A stretch of DNA of 64,000 nt from Neurospora tetrasperma FGSC 2508 (GCF_000213175.1 NW_009799104.1:3654927-3718926), one strand, 5' to 3'. Counted from the first letter of the stretch, positions 11,983 to 24,903 are shown. Made by a program: numbers and translations. Notes: generated from the letters alone by a model not told the origin.

Positions 11983-14154
11983 GATGTTGATGTTGTCGTG
12001 CTTGCTGTTGTCGTTGTTGTTGTGGTTGTTGAACGTTGTCGAGGAAGCATGATGGACAAGACGTGTCGAGTAGACATGTGGAAGTCATGGGCATTTTGGG
12101 ATCGTGGTAGCTCAGTGGTAACTCGGGCACAAGATCAACAAAGGGGACAAAGGGGGCGAGCCGCAAACGTCAATAGCAATTATGTAGCTTGAAAGCTCGA
12201 GTCGAGACACAATGAGCCGAGCTTTCTTTGAGACAGCGAAGGGTGAGTGTGCGAGATGATGTCTCGAAGCATCTTGCCTCATGGGACAAGTTGAGAATGA
12301 ACATGGTATTGTCATGGTGAAATAAATCATGAGCTATGGCATCGATACGTTGTCTTGTCCTCTCGAAAGCGTATTCGATAAGAGATATCATGAGTTGAGG
12401 ACTCGGTCGTCGAGTGTCCAAGGGTAGATGAGCAGAGAACAAAGAAAATGACATGCTCGCGGCTGAGCTACAGCTTCTGCAAAGGAGAAGAAGAACATCA
12501 AAGGAGGATCGAAAAGAACAATGAAAGAAGCTTGAACAGGTATGGCCTCGGTAGCTCATAACTACCTCCAGGCCTGCCCATGAATGAGTCTTGTTGGCTG
12601 TACTTGGTCGTGACGGATTTGAGCGACGAAGACAAAATGGGATGTGAGAGATGTCCAAATTAGGCTGACGATACTCTTATCGATAAGGCGCCTTGTCAAT
12701 CGACCGGACATCAACTTGTACCAGGACAAAGAAAAAGAAAACGAAAAAAAAAAAACCAAGACGAGGTGAGTCCAATGATGACCCGGGAAAAATGCTTGAT
12801 GTTGCCTGCTCTGGTGACTTGAAGTTGTCGGGTTTCCTCCCTCACTCAGCTCATTAGTACCTAGGTACTTCCTTCTCAAATGCAAAATTTTCACGGGGAG
12901 ATGCCCCTTCCGCACGAAATACCAGACAGGAATGAACCCAAGGAAGGCACATTCGAGCAGAACTGCAGCTTGCAATCTCTCTCTTTCAAGAAGTGGAACT
13001 GAAGACATAAAATGAAGGACCTGTATTGGGAAGGGACTGGGCAGAAGAGAAACGCAAAACTGAACACTCTGAAAAAGGAAACCGCGCATGCGACCAGTCT
13101 CAATGTAAAACTCATTGCTCCTGCCGTAGTCACGCCGTAGTCGAACCCCCGAGGCCCTCATTTTTTTGATTCAGTCGACCAGAACAACTAAGTAAACGAG
13201 GAACTTGAATCGCGCCGAGTTCGCAGCGATTGACATGCCACCATGGTGTTTGTTGTTGGCTGTCCACGCAGTTGGCGCCATGACGCCCAGGCGCCGCAAG
13301 TGACATAAGATGGACAGGGGAAAAGTGACGTTAAAGAAAGGGCCAAGAGGTCCAAGACATTCTAAGACAAGCTTTATGTTCGCCCAACCTTGTTGTTGAG
13401 TGTGCATACACTACGCGGGTGACGCCAAGCGGCCAAGGTTGATGGTGTTGATAATTCGCCGAGGAGAAGGGCGGGAGTCATGATGAATTTGGGGGTTGGA
13501 CCGTTCATTAGTGCGGGTACTTGGGTACCTCTAGTTGCTTGGTGCAGAAGTGGCTCCACCACATGTGCTGCAATGCGCTTCCCTTATTGGTTGTAAAAGG
13601 GGTAAGCAGTTCTTGTCGTCGTTTGCGTCAATGCTTTTTGCTGCTTCCTAAATGCTTATGCCAGAAGGGGTCCCGTCTGTGACAGACTTTCATAGGTATC
13701 CCAAGACAGATCGTTTGCTTGACCTGTAGTCAGTCTTGGCAAATGAATCACAAGTGAGGCGTTATCAAGAGCCGTTTCTAGTCATTCCGACCATCGAGGT
13801 ATCGATTACTCGGTAAAATATCGTTCTCTGTTGTTGTGTCCAGCTCAACCTCGCCTTCAACTACCCAACTTCTAGCATAAGCATTTAACGTTACCATAAG
13901 CGTTCAACAAAAGACTTGCCCAGAACCTCGCCCCCACCCCCCGCCGCGCCAACACCCCGCCACATGGACCCTATAATACTCCACTGCTTCCGCTGAACCC
14001 CCCGGGGAAGTCCCTGAGGTCGGACTCTGGGGCGGACTCACTCACACTGGCAGTGCACGAGCCTTGGAGCCTCTTTTTTGCTGTCTCCGCAAAATGGATG
14101 TGACGACAACTGCGACTTGGGTATGTTGTACAACCTCTTCTCCTTTCTTTTTTT

Positions 14155-14906
14155 NNNNNNNNNNNNNNNNNNNNNNNNNNNNNNNNNNNNNNNNNNNNNN
14201 NNNNNNNNNNNNNNNNNNNNNNNNNNNNNNNNNNNNNNNNNNNNNNNNNNNNNNNNNNNNNNNNNNNNNNNNNNNNNNNNNNNNNNNNNNNNNNNNNNNN
14301 NNNNNNNNNNNNNNNNNNNNNNNNNNNNNNNNNNNNNNNNNNNNNNNNNNNNNNNNNNNNNNNNNNNNNNNNNNNNNNNNNNNNNNNNNNNNNNNNNNNN
14401 NNNNNNNNNNNNNNNNNNNNNNNNNNNNNNNNNNNNNNNNNNNNNNNNNNNNNNNNNNNNNNNNNNNNNNNNNNNNNNNNNNNNNNNNNNNNNNNNNNNN
14501 NNNNNNNNNNNNNNNNNNNNNNNNNNNNNNNNNNNNNNNNNNNNNNNNNNNNNNNNNNNNNNNNNNNNNNNNNNNNNNNNNNNNNNNNNNNNNNNNNNNN
14601 NNNNNNNNNNNNNNNNNNNNNNNNNNNNNNNNNNNNNNNNNNNNNNNNNNNNNNNNNNNNNNNNNNNNNNNNNNNNNNNNNNNNNNNNNNNNNNNNNNNN
14701 NNNNNNNNNNNNNNNNNNNNNNNNNNNNNNNNNNNNNNNNNNNNNNNNNNNNNNNNNNNNNNNNNNNNNNNNNNNNNNNNNNNNNNNNNNNNNNNNNNNN
14801 NNNNNNNNNNNNNNNNNNNNNNNNNNNNNNNNNNNNNNNNNNNNNNNNNNNNNNNNNNNNNNNNNNNNNNNNNNNNNNNNNNNNNNNNNNNNNNNNNNNN
14901 NNNNNN
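14155..14906. other. Assembly gap (752 N)
   Basis: An unbroken run of N. The left flank ends in a T8 run. The word ACAACCTCTTCT occurs on both sides (about 14129 and 14959), so the gap may lie in or next to a duplicated pyrimidine-rich segment. Confidence 0.99.
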
Positions 14907-15607
14907 CTTTAACTCCATGATTTCTTCAACCACAGTAACAACCATGCTCGTTACACTACACAACCTCTTCTTTCCTCGGCGATTTCTGTGACGTGACAGA
15001 GTGTCAACACCTTCAAGCATTTGAAAGGAGAAAGGAATCATCAATAATGACCAAAGGGAAAAAAAAAACCTTTCGACGACTATCAATGACACACTCGGAA
15101 GACGTTCGCTTTCGGGATCGACATTCGAGTAGTGCATATAGTACGCGCAATGCTGTCCTGAATATGCTCACCCTGCTAGTCTAGTCTAGCACAGTAGACT
15201 CCAAAAAAAACGAAGCGACACCGACACCGACACCGACACCGACACAGGCAAAACAACGTCCATTGGCCTGCTTCTTCAACAAGACGACGAGAAATTGTGG
15301 CCACGGGAATGCGCCAAGGGATACCAAGGCTGGGCCAAGAACGGCCCAAGACCTCTCCAAGACAGCTCTCCTTTGTCCCGCCGCCGCGGCAGTTTGACTC
15401 AGTCTGTTTGTCGGGCAACTGTGATAAACTTGCAGTGATAATCCAGGAGCCTTGGCCTTGGCGCAGGCTTGTTATTCCAGAAGGGAAGGGATCAATGCGG
15501 ACGAGTCGGGGGGAACATGTGTTCAGACATTGGAAGCCAAGACGTTGGCCAAGACCACGATGGCGAGAAGAATTCCATCGACTTGGTCAGCCTGTCTGTG
15601 TGTTGTA

Positions 15608-15622
15608 GGAAATATATATCTA
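15608..15622 (+). promoter_or_regulatory. Possible TATA-like element of the ENA ATPase gene
   Basis: An AAATATATAT stretch about 130 bp upstream of the ATG at 15747. The position suits a fungal core promoter, but this is only a sequence resemblance. Confidence 0.3.
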
Positions 15623-15746
15623 CCTACGAGCCGGACCCCGTCCTGCTGTTTACCTACTCTTACTACTACTCTACAGCTGTCTACATTTTGTTGATCTAGC
15701 AGACAAACAGACAAACTATCCACACAACTGACTCCTACAGGCAAAC

Positions 15747-18700
15747 ATGACCAAGACGGAGCCTGATGAGGCTGCTGCTGGCGACCATGTCTCTGGCCAA
15801 AGCAACAAACCCCTTTCTCGACCTGCCCACGCCTTAACCCATCAAGATCTCGCCCACGAGATTGGAGCCGACCCCCTCTCCGGTCTCACCCCCGACGAGG
15901 CCAAGCGTCGGCTTGAGGAATATGGAAAAAACGAACTGGGCGAGGCTGAAGGTGTCCAGCCCATCAAGATCATCATTGCTCAGATTGCCAATGCCATGAC
16001 GTTGGTATGTTTCCCTTTCCCTTCTTCTTCTTCTTCTTTTTTGCTTTTCCTTTTCTGTGACGGCATACTGACAGCAAACAGGTCCTCATCCTGGCCATGG
16101 CCGTCTCCTTTGGTATCAAATCCTGGATCGAAGGCGGTGTCGTTGCCTTCGTCATCGGCCTCAACGTCGTCGTCGGTTTCTTCCAAGAGTACTCTGCCGA
16201 GAAAACCATGGACAGTCTACGCTCTCTTTCCTCTCCCACCGCCACCGTCGTCCGCGGCGGCGAGGCTATGGTCGTCCCCTCTGGTGAAATTGTTCCCGGT
16301 GATCTAGTTGAAGTCAAAATGGGCGATACTCTGCCGGCAGATATCAGGTAACCTGTTGACCATTCTCTCCACTACCCCCTTTTACAATGGCTGATTATTC
16401 TCTTGCGTAAACAGGTTGATCGAAGCCAAAAACTTTGAAACCGACGAAGCTCTCCTAACCGGTGAATCCCTTCCCGTTCGTAAGACGGTTGAGTCCACTT
16501 TCGACGACACCACCGGCCCTGGCGACCGTCTCAACGTCGCCTACTCCTCCTCCACCGTCACCAAGGGAAGAGCAAAGGGTATTGTTTTTGCTACCGGCAC
16601 GTTTACCGAAATTGGCGCCATCGCCTCTGCTCTCAACAAGAAAGACTCCAAGGTCCGTCCCGTCAAGCGCAAGCCCAATGGCCACGCTGGTCCCCATCGT
16701 TATTTGGAGGCGTACACTTTGACTCTCGGAGACGCCATCGGTCGGTTTCTGGGTGTCAACGTCGGCACTCCGCTGCAAAGGAAGCTGTCGAAGCTGGCTA
16801 TGCTGCTTTTTGGTATCGCGGTTATCTGCGCCATCATCGTCTTGGGAGCGAACAAGTTCAACACCCGTCAGGAAGTCATTATCTACGCCGTGGCCACGGG
16901 CCTGTCCATGATTCCGGCGAGTTTGGTGGTGGTTTTGACCATCACCATGGCGGCTGGCACCAAGAGAATGGTGGAACGGAACGTCATTGTGCGCAACCTC
17001 AAGTCTTTGGAAGCTCTGGGCGCGGTGACGGACATTTGCTCGGACAAGACTGGCACGCTTACTCAAGGAAAAATGGTTGCGAGAGGTGCTTGGATCCCGG
17101 GAATGGGCACTTACACCGTCGAGTTGGGTGATGAGCCGGTGAATCCTACCAAGGGCGACATCCGCTTTGCGAAGCAGATGCCGTCAGAGATTGATTTCAA
17201 GTCGACCAACGCTGAAAAGAGCTCTACCGGCCCTGTCACGGCCCCTGGAGAGCTTTTGACATCCAGCACCACCCGTCTCCAAGACTTCCTCTCAGTCTGC
17301 TCCCTTGCCAACCTTGCCACCGTCTTCTCCAAGGAATCCGAAGAAACACCCGGCACCGAACAATGGCACGCGCGTGGCGACCCGACCGAAATCGCCATCC
17401 AGGTGTTTGCTTCCCGCTTCGACTTCAACCGTCTCCGTCTTGTCTCCGGTTCCAACCCTGAATGGCAAGAAGTCGCCGAATTTCCGTTCGATTCGGACGT
17501 GAAGCGCATGTCGGTGATCATGAAGAATACGCAGACGCAAGAACACTGGGCCTTCACCAAGGGCGCTGTGGAAAGGGTTATTGGTGCTTGCGTCAACTAC
17601 TTTGACTCTGATGGTCCTGGCGCGGTGGCTAAGCCCGTGACTGACGAGTTCCGCGCCGATATTTTGAAGAACATGGAATCTTTTGCCTCTCTCGGTCTGC
17701 GCGTCCTGGCCCTCGCCTCCCGCCGCCTCCCCTCTGACGGCACCACCTGGAACGAAGAAACCTCCCGCTCCCTCATCGAATCCGAGCTCACCTTCCGCGG
17801 CCTGATCGGGCTCTACGACCCTCCCCGCCCCTCGTCCGCTTCGGCCGTCCACCAATGCCACGAAGCCGGTATTTCGGTCCATATGCTCACTGGTGACCAC
17901 CCGGAGACCGCCAAGGCCATCGCCATCGAAGTAGGCATCCTGCCCCCTCTCTCTTCCATGTCCCGCGTGTCTTCAGCTGTCGCCCACGCAATGGTCATGA
18001 CCGCCTCGCAGTTCGATGCCTTGTCCGATGACGAAGTTGACGCTTTGCCCGTTCTCCCACTCGTCATCGCGCGCTGTGCGCCCTCTACCAAAGTCCGTAT
18101 GATCGAAGCCTTGCATCGTCGCGGTCGGTTCTGCGCCATGACCGGCGACGGCGTCAACGACTCCCCTTCCCTCCGTCGCGCCGACGTCGGTATCGCCATG
18201 GGTCTTTCCGGTTCCGACGTCGCCAAAGACGCTTCGGACATTGTTTTGACAGACGACAACTTTGCCTCCATCGTCGCCGCCATTGAAGAAGGCCGTCGCA
18301 TCTTTGACAACATCCAGAAATTCGTCCTGCACGTCTTGGCGGAGAACATTGCTCAGGCAGGCACCTTGCTCATCGGGCTGGCATTCAAGGACGCCTCCGG
18401 CCTTTCCGTCTTCCCTCTAGCTCCCGTGGAAATCGTCTGGATCATCATGATCACCTCCGGTCTACCAGACATGGGCCTCGGTTTCGAGCGCGCCGTGCCC
18501 GACATCATGGCGCGCCCCCCACAATCTTTAAAAACAGGAATCTTTACTCTGGAATTCATCATCGACATGATCTTTTACGGACTGTGGATCACGGCGCTGT
18601 GTCTGGCCTCGTTTGTGTTGCGGGTCTACGCCTGGGGCAACGGCGACTTGGGCAGCGGCTGCAACGAGCGGTACTCGGACTCATGCGAGACCGTCTTTCG

Positions 18701-19238
18701 CGCGCGCGCCACCACGTTTGCGTGCTTAACGTGGTTTGCACTCTTCCTGGCTTGGGAACTAGTCGATATGCGCCGCTCGTTCTTCCGGATGCAGCCTGGT
18801 AGCAAGAAGTATTTCACGCAATGGATGGTGGACGTGTGGCGCAACAAGTTTTTGTTTTGGGCGATTGTCGGCGGATTCATCACGCTGTTCCCTACGTTGT
18901 ATATACCCGTGATTAATCATGCCGTGTTCAAACACACGGGGATCTCGTGGGAGTGGGGTATTGTGTTTATTGCTGCTGGTTTGTTCTTTGGGGGTGTTGA
19001 GGGGTGGAAGTGGGCGAAGCGGGTGTTTTTGAGAAGGAGGGCGAGGAGGGGAGCTGCCAAGAGCGGAGGGCAGGGCAAATTGTGGAAGGATATGGATGTG
19101 GAAGAAAAGATTTTCGGAGAGTATTTTGGGTCGGCTTCTACGGATGAGGTTTCGCTTCAGGATACTCATACTCGTGGGAATGAAAAGGAGAATGAGGGAG
19201 CCACGGGCCTGCGCCAGGGCGAACAGGGACGGGATTGA
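15747..19238 (+). CDS. ena-1: ENA-type (P-type IID) Na+ exporting ATPase
   Basis: Three exons, 15747-16004, 16082-16347 and 16415-19238, give 1115 residues, about the usual length of fungal ENA pumps. They couple ATP hydrolysis to Na+ (or K+) efflux across the plasma membrane at high salt or pH. Residues about 30-70 match the cation-ATPase N-terminal domain (LTHQDLAHEIGADPLSGLT). Two membrane helices follow, then the actuator domain with TGES at 190-193. The phosphorylation motif DKTGTLT starts at Asp385. The hinge motif TGDGVNDSP starts near 751. Further hydrophobic segments fill the C-terminal third, followed by a charged cytosolic tail. Both introns have clean GTATGT/GTAACC donors and CAG acceptors. 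No neighbour is functionally linked except that the trehalose gene 15 kb away is also stress-related. The family call is firm; the symbol is by family resemblance. Confidence 0.93.
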
Positions 19239-19737
19239 CTAAGAAGGGGCGGGAAGCCCCGGACGGAAGTCGTTGTTGGTGAGGTTGGCATTGTCAAAGT
19301 CAAAGTCATGGTCACGACTGATGAGGTTGGCGATCTTGATGATGATAATGACCGTGTCAAGGAAGGTGGTGGTGGTGGTGGTGGTGAGTGCAAGGTGAGT
19401 CGCTCATGCGAGAGTGGCAGTGGCAGTGGCCAGACAGGACTGCAGTTGGCGTCCTTTTTGTCTACCACAACAACAGCAAAGGTGGGTGAAAGCCTTTCCT
19501 TTTTGGTTCTTGTAGCTCCCTCTTCTTCTGTGCGCCGGCAACAGCAGCTGCTACGGTTCCAGGTAGCATGCTTTGGTTGCCCAAGAAGTGATTGTCAACG
19601 AGGGGGGTCTTTTGGTTCTGGTTCTGTTGATGGTGTTGCGAAGGTTGATGGTACTAGTGTTGGGAATCGGGTGTTGAGATTGGGATCAAGAATGATGAAG
19701 AGAGAGGAGGATGATTATGTCTGTCATTACCGTAGAA

Positions 19738-19759
19738 TTAGTAGTAGTAGTAGTAGTAG
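19738..19759. repeat. (TAG)n microsatellite
   Basis: About seven uninterrupted TAG/GTA trinucleotide units in the intergenic DNA downstream of the ENA ATPase gene. Confidence 0.85.
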
Positions 19760-20614
19760 AATAGGTAGCACCGGCGTTGAGGTCGGGAATATATATAAAT
19801 GGTGTAGAAAACTTGCCGTGCGGTGTCCGGAGTGGTTTGTCAGTGCCGTGCGGTTGTTGGAATGAGCTTCCACTTGTCACCCTTGGCCAGCGGAGAGTGG
19901 GGATGTAGACGAATTGCACTAACAGCTTAACCGCTACCACGCAGCTGATGTAGAGCATCGGCGTTAGTGTACCTGTACATTACCTGATCGGCTTTCACTA
20001 ACAAGATCGGTGCCCATCCTCGCTTTATTTTGCTTGTTGATGTTAGTGCTCCCCCGAATTCTCCGTTACTGCCACCACCAACTCCGACCGACCGCGAACC
20101 CAAAATCGGCTTCGTGGGGTCTCGGCAGCCAATACTAAGTTACCTTTACCATAGCCATCACAAATCCGCGATACACTACACCACACTGCGCCCTTCACAG
20201 AACAAAATCCGCACGATCGGCAATCAATATTGGGAAGTTTCGACATTGGTTACACGGAGCAACCCTCGGGGCTCGACGGGGCAACCCAACTGATGCGTCC
20301 GGCCGGGCTCTAGACTGACAGCGGTTCCACCTCGCCGGCGAGTTTGGTACCTGATTGATGCATGGACCACCCGACCCGCCGCGCGCCGCGCCCTTTGGTT
20401 TACAATGGGTGGGGTTGAAAATGGAAAATGGGAAATGGACTTGGCCGGATGCGGGCATGCGGTGCGGCATGCGACGGCAAACCGATCACCATGCCCACTA
20501 TGGCAACGGCAAGCTAGGTAGGTAGGTATGGCCGGAAATAAAGAACGAGGATGGGGATGGGTTGCGGTGATGGTTGCTGTCTTGGCTTTTTACGAGTTCT
20601 GGGCCTCTGTGACG

Positions 20615-20652
20615 AGGAGAGGAGAGGAGAGGAGAGGAGAGGGGAGGAGAGG
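20615..20652. repeat. (GGAGA)n microsatellite
   Basis: Repeated GGAGA/GAGGA pentamers, one with an extra G, followed directly by GTAGGTA-type sequence. It lies in intergenic DNA with no link to a gene. Confidence 0.8.
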
Positions 20653-21793
20653 TAGGTACATGGAGGTAGAGGTACATACCTTAGAGGGGGACGTGAGGGC
20701 AGACGACGGACGGACGGAAGAGAACTCGCAACCTCAATTTTGCTATTGATGATAGCATCTCACACACAGCTCACGACATCCCATCTTAATAGCGTTATGT
20801 TCAGTTTGGGTACATATAGTATTATCCGGTTGATGGTCGATTGATACCATTGTCAACAATCCACTCCCACAAATCCATTATGGTGACCAAAAAACTCTAA
20901 AATCGAATCGTCGAACTCGACTTCGGCATCCGCTCGGCAACCGTTCCTTGCCTTGTGTCCCAACCTCTACCTCGACACACCCAACAGCTAACACAAACAG
21001 GGAATAGCTTCCGTAGTCCCCCTCTCCAATTGACCTATCATCTTTTATGCTTTTCAGAAGCTAGCAAGCTTAAGGTTTAGCCTTTTCTTCTGGAATGACG
21101 CATCGAAATTCGGCCGAAAATTCTGGGGGGGGGAGGGTGTGGGCTCCGTCGGTTGTGGACACCCGGCCCGTTGGAGTTCGGGTCGTGTGAAGAAGGTGCG
21201 GTCTGGAGGTCTGGAGGTCTGCAGGTCTGCATGTCTGCTTTCGAAGAAGGATGTGGTGCTTCGAATAAATTCCCTTTTATCTTGTTGTTTAGGTTTCTAT
21301 CGTGCTCTGTTATTCATGCTTGGTGGATTCTTTATGTTCATGATATTCCCCAACCATTGAAGGGGGCTTTTTTGCTTGTACCTGCAGATCCCGAATTCAT
21401 GTGAAAAAAAAAAAAAGAAAAACTAAAACTAAAAACTGAAAACCCTTGAACCCGAACCCGAACGTGAACCGAATTAAACCGAAACGAACAAAACGGGTCC
21501 AGTCCCGCTCACCGCACGTCTATCTCGACGACTCACTTATTTAGGTCAAGTCAACGGAATACTAATCATTGGGTGACTCACTGGACATATAGCAGCCATT
21601 ACTTTTTTATTTCTTTTCATTTCTTCGACGGTTATAACACATAACCAATACTCCCACCGGTCAACAACAACCGAGTCCAGTTCACGGCTCGGCAAAGAAA
21701 GCAACCAGTGACGACTGTCTACCTACTCGACAACCAGAACCCAATACAAAAACTTCATCACCATCTTCACTCGTCACATTGAGCACCACCAAA

Positions 21794-23446
21794 ATGCCAC
21801 CATCCCCGCCTCCATACATGGAAGCAATCCGAACACCAGGAAGCCATGTTCAAGACTCAAGAGGACGATCAGACAGTGAAGACAGCGATATTGATATTCA
21901 CGGAAACGACCAACATCATGACGAAGACGACAGCCATGAAGAAGATGAGAAGCACGCAGTCAACAACACCAACACCAACAACAACGGAGGAGGAGGTGCT
22001 CTTTCCCTAGTCAAGACCCTTTCACGAGTATTATCAAGACCAGAATCGAATTTCGATCCGGGACCACCGCCAGATGGGGGCGCAAGGGCTTGGTGTACTG
22101 GTATGTATTCCTTATTCTCTCCTTTTTTTTTTTTTTTTTTTTTTGTGAACACGACACTTTCATCCTGAACCATACACTAACACCTCGCAACACGAACAGT
22201 CGCAGCAACCCACCTAGTGGTCATGACCACCTGGGGCACCATCAGCTCCTTTGGCGTTTTCCAGACCTACTACACCTCCACTCTCAACGCTCACTCCTCA
22301 GTCGTCACACCCTCCACCATCTCGTGGATCGGCTCTCTCCAAGTTTTTTTGCTTTTCTTCATCGGCACTTTCACCGGCCGCCTCACAGACGGCGGATACT
22401 TTCGGCACATTTACCTCTTGGGAACAGCATTCATTGCCCTCGGCATGTTTTCCACCGCCGATGCCTTGGACAGCCTCACTTCCGGCAATGGTAATGGTAA
22501 TGCCAAAAGCGCAGTCTGGAAATTATTTCTCGCGCAAGGAATCGCCATGGGCTTAGGCAACGGCTGTCTCTTTTGTCCCTGCGTAGCTACGTTATCTACA
22601 TATTTCAGCAAGAAACGGAGTCTGGCTATCGGGATGGGCGCCTGCGGGACTGCAACAGGCGGGTTAATCTTTCCCAGCATGATGCGCAGCTTATTACCTC
22701 GCGTTGGGTTCGCATGGACGGTTCGCGCAATGGGATTTATCTGCGTTGGATGTCTTCTTGGTGCATTCTGGGTGATCAAACCACGCACCAAGCCGCGCGG
22801 GATGAGAGGCGCGTTGGTGGAGTGGTCGGCCTTCAAAGAAGGGGAGTATTCCTTGTTTGTGGCCGGGAGCTTCATGTGTTTCCTGGGGCTGTACTTTGCG
22901 TTTTACTACCTTGCGAGTTTTTGCAGGGATATCGTCGGGCTGGCGTACGAGGATAGCTTGAATATCCTGCTGGTGTTGAACGGGGTGGGTATCTTTGGGC
23001 GGCTGGTGCCGAATTACCTGGCTGATCGGGTGGGGCCGATTAATTTGTTTATTCCGTTTGCGGCGGTGGGCGGCATTTGTATGTTGTGCTGGATGGCGGT
23101 CGAGTCGGAGGCGGGACTGTATGTGTGGGCCGTGTTTTACGGGGCGGCGGCGGGAGGGATTCAGAGTCTGTTCCCGGCGGGATTGACGAGCTTGACGACG
23201 GATTTGAGAAAGACGGGCGTGAGGATGGGGATGGTGTTTACGTGTAATAGCTTTGCGACGCTGGCGGGGCCGCCGATTGCGGGGGCCATTATCACGAGTA
23301 TGGGGGGTAGGTATTATGGCGCGCAGGCGTTTGCGGGGTCGACGTTGTTGTGCGGGACGGGCTTGTTGGCGGCGGCGAGGATGGTGAAGGCGAGGAAGGC
23401 GCAGAGGGAGGGGGAGAGTGGAGGGGTTTGGAAGGTCAAGGTTTGA
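21794..23446 (+). CDS. MFS transporter, monocarboxylate (MCT/MCH) type
   Basis: Exons 21794-22100 and 22200-23446 give 517 residues. The first 102 residues are a cytosolic tail rich in Asp, Glu, His and Asn, then the DGGARAW segment that typically precedes helix 1 in fungal monocarboxylate-permease-like proteins. The exon junction falls inside helix 1, giving VVMTTWGTISSFGVFQTYY, a signature of this family. About twelve hydrophobic segments follow in two halves, with a charged loop near residues 275-295. Such proteins move small carboxylates or related solutes (riboflavin in one yeast member) across the plasma membrane by H+ symport or facilitation; the substrate here cannot be told. I chose the ATG at 21794 because the slightly longer frame upstream starts only with TTG. 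The intron (22101-22199) contains a 17-19 nt T run. Confidence 0.9.
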
Positions 23447-23761
23447 ATCGATGCCCGTCGGCTGCATGAGGGAAACAAAAATGGGGTGTGGAAAAGTTGG
23501 ATAATACTCGAGTTACGATACGCTAATGTCTATACAATGTTCTGCCGAGACTCTTACCTTGTTCATGTTGACATACTCGATATCCCATCACGACAAAGAA
23601 GGCCCTCAATGACCATTGTCCCTCACCATGCAACAAAGGGCATTGCTCAACACCCTCCATTGTCCCACATCGACCTTAAGATGAAGACACCCGGGCCCTT
23701 ATGTCTCGGTGGTCGAGTCCTGTCATCCCAAACCTCTAATTACCGAAGATACAGCACCGCA
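23447..23761. other. Short intergenic stretch, MFS to BTB gene
   Basis: 315 bp between two plus-strand genes. The BTB frame stays open through most of it (back to about 23486), with in-frame ATGs near 23609 and 23681, so an N-terminal extension of the BTB protein is possible. Confidence 0.5.
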
Positions 23762-24550
23762 ATGTCCAACCCCGACTTCACCACCTACTTCAACTCCCCC
23801 CTCTTCTCCGACGCCATCCTCTCCTACCAAACCCACACAGGCGACAAGCGTCACCTCCCCGTCCACCGCCTCATCCTCTCCCTGCACTCGCCCTTTTTCG
23901 CCTCCGCTTTCACCCTCCCCTTCCGCGAGTCCTCCGATCCAGACCATCTAATTACTCTCCATGACGATGATCCCGACGCTTTAGTGTCTGCCATACGGTG
24001 GTGCTACGGACACTCGCTGTACCGGCTAGACGGCGACGATGAGCTAGAGACGCAGTTGGCGTATAAGGATCTCATAACGATGAAATTTACAGCGGAGGAG
24101 GAGCGCCAGATTGCGGGGCTGTTGTTGCATTTGATGAGGGTGTATGTGGTGGCTGATAAGTATGACTTGGGCAGGTTGAGGGAGGAGGTGGTGGTGCATT
24201 ATGAGCGGTTGGCGCCTCTTGTTTTGCTGCATAAACAGGGAATGTTTGAGGAGATGGTGGAAGTGGTTTATGGGTTAGGGAAGGGGGATAAATTGAGGAG
24301 ACGGTTTATGGGGGATGTGGCGGGGGAGGTGTATCCCGTTGTTGCTGGGACGGACTCTGAAAAGGAGAGGAATAAAAAGGGAGTGAAGGGGGAAAAGGAA
24401 TGGGAATTGGAAGAGGTGGAAAGAGTGGTGAGGGGGTGTGTCTTCAAGGTCAGGACAGTTGGTCTGGGGAGGGAGTGGAAGAAGGAGTTTATGAGGGATA
24501 TGAAGAGGGAGGTTAGGAGGGAGGTGAAGAAGAGGTGGAGGGGGGCTTGA
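23762..24550 (+). CDS. BTB/POZ domain protein
   Basis: Single exon, 262 residues from the ATG at 23762 (MSNPDFTTYFNSPLFSDAIL). The first ~120 residues match a BTB/POZ fold: an FSDAIL strand, the HRLILSLHSPFFASAF helix pair typical of the core, then LHDDDPDALVSAIRWCYGHSL. Fungal BTB proteins of this sort usually dimerise or act as substrate adaptors for cullin-3; no second domain is visible. Residues 195-262 are strongly charged (KERNKKGVKGEKEWELEE and an Arg/Lys-rich end), so a coiled or nucleic-acid-binding tail is possible. In-frame ATGs upstream would add RVLSSQTSNYRRYSTA, which resembles a mitochondrial presequence; I prefer the shorter start because the family begins there. A second BTB gene follows 353 bp downstream on the same strand. 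Confidence 0.8.
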   Translation: MSNPDFTTYFNSPLFSDAILSYQTHTGDKRHLPVHRLILSLHSPFFASAFTLPFRESSDPDHLITLHDDDPDALVSAIRWCYGHSLYRLDGDDELETQLAYKDLITMKFTAEEERQIAGLLLHLMRVYVVADKYDLGRLREEVVVHYERLAPLVLLHKQGMFEEMVEVVYGLGKGDKLRRRFMGDVAGEVYPVVAGTDSEKERNKKGVKGEKEWELEEVERVVRGCVFKVRTVGLGREWKKEFMRDMKREVRREVKKRWRGA

Positions 24551-24903
24551 CAAGGGTGGTGAATGGAGGTCATGTACTTTCTATAATCTCTATAGGAATT
24601 CCTGGTCTTCACTGCGCGGTACTAACCTGAATAATACGTAATTCCATGTAAGATACAATCATCAGTGAGTGGACAGCCCCACCATGTTACGGTATCGTCT
24701 GTATCGCGTCCGTGCGCGTCTTCAGGTCCATTTACTTGGCCATTTGGTGATTTCACTTCACTTCGTCTCTCCTTCCTTCATCAACCATTCTCCAGCCACT
24801 CGATCCTTTCTCAGCTCAACAACATCGAGTCGTCAACTCGTTGTTCCCACTCGATACTCCAACCGTTCATCCACAGCATACTAGTCAGGCGCAATCATAC
24901 ACC

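Larger units (their letters stand above)
11983..15746. other. Intergenic region between divergent genes, with assembly gap
   Basis: About 3.8 kb separates the minus-strand 3104-residue gene from the plus-strand ENA ATPase, so it should hold both promoters. It contains a gap (14155-14906), the 12-bp palindrome GTACCTAGGTAC at 12858-12869, a poly-A-rich stretch near 12722-12757 and four ACACCG units at about 15212-15240. An A-box-like sequence at 12113-12125 has no partner B-box. A 199-codon ORF (13161-12562, minus) starts with ATG but owes part of its hydrophobic segment to the poly-A stretch; I do not call it a gene. Confidence 0.55.
19239..21793. other. Intergenic region, microsatellite-rich
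   Basis: It contains the 3' flank of the ENA gene and the promoter region of the MFS gene. Simple repeats are GGT (about 19365-19385), GTA/TAG (19738-19759), GGAGA units (about 20615-20652), TAGG (about 20514-20528) and a G10 tract near 21124. A 185-codon ATG ORF (19308-19865) is built largely from these repeats and is not called. Nothing else is recognisable. Confidence 0.6.

Noticed and set aside
12105-12160. A-box-like tRNA start (TAGCTCAGTGG)
   Set aside because: No B-box and no acceptor-stem partner within 120 bp; likely chance.
12562-13161. 199-codon minus-strand ORF upstream of the giant gene
   Set aside because: No domain, and its hydrophobic segment comes from a poly-A stretch; no splice or codon support.
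19308-19865. 185-codon ORF after the ENA ATPase gene
   Set aside because: Encoded mainly by microsatellites (GGT, TAG); composition is not protein-like.
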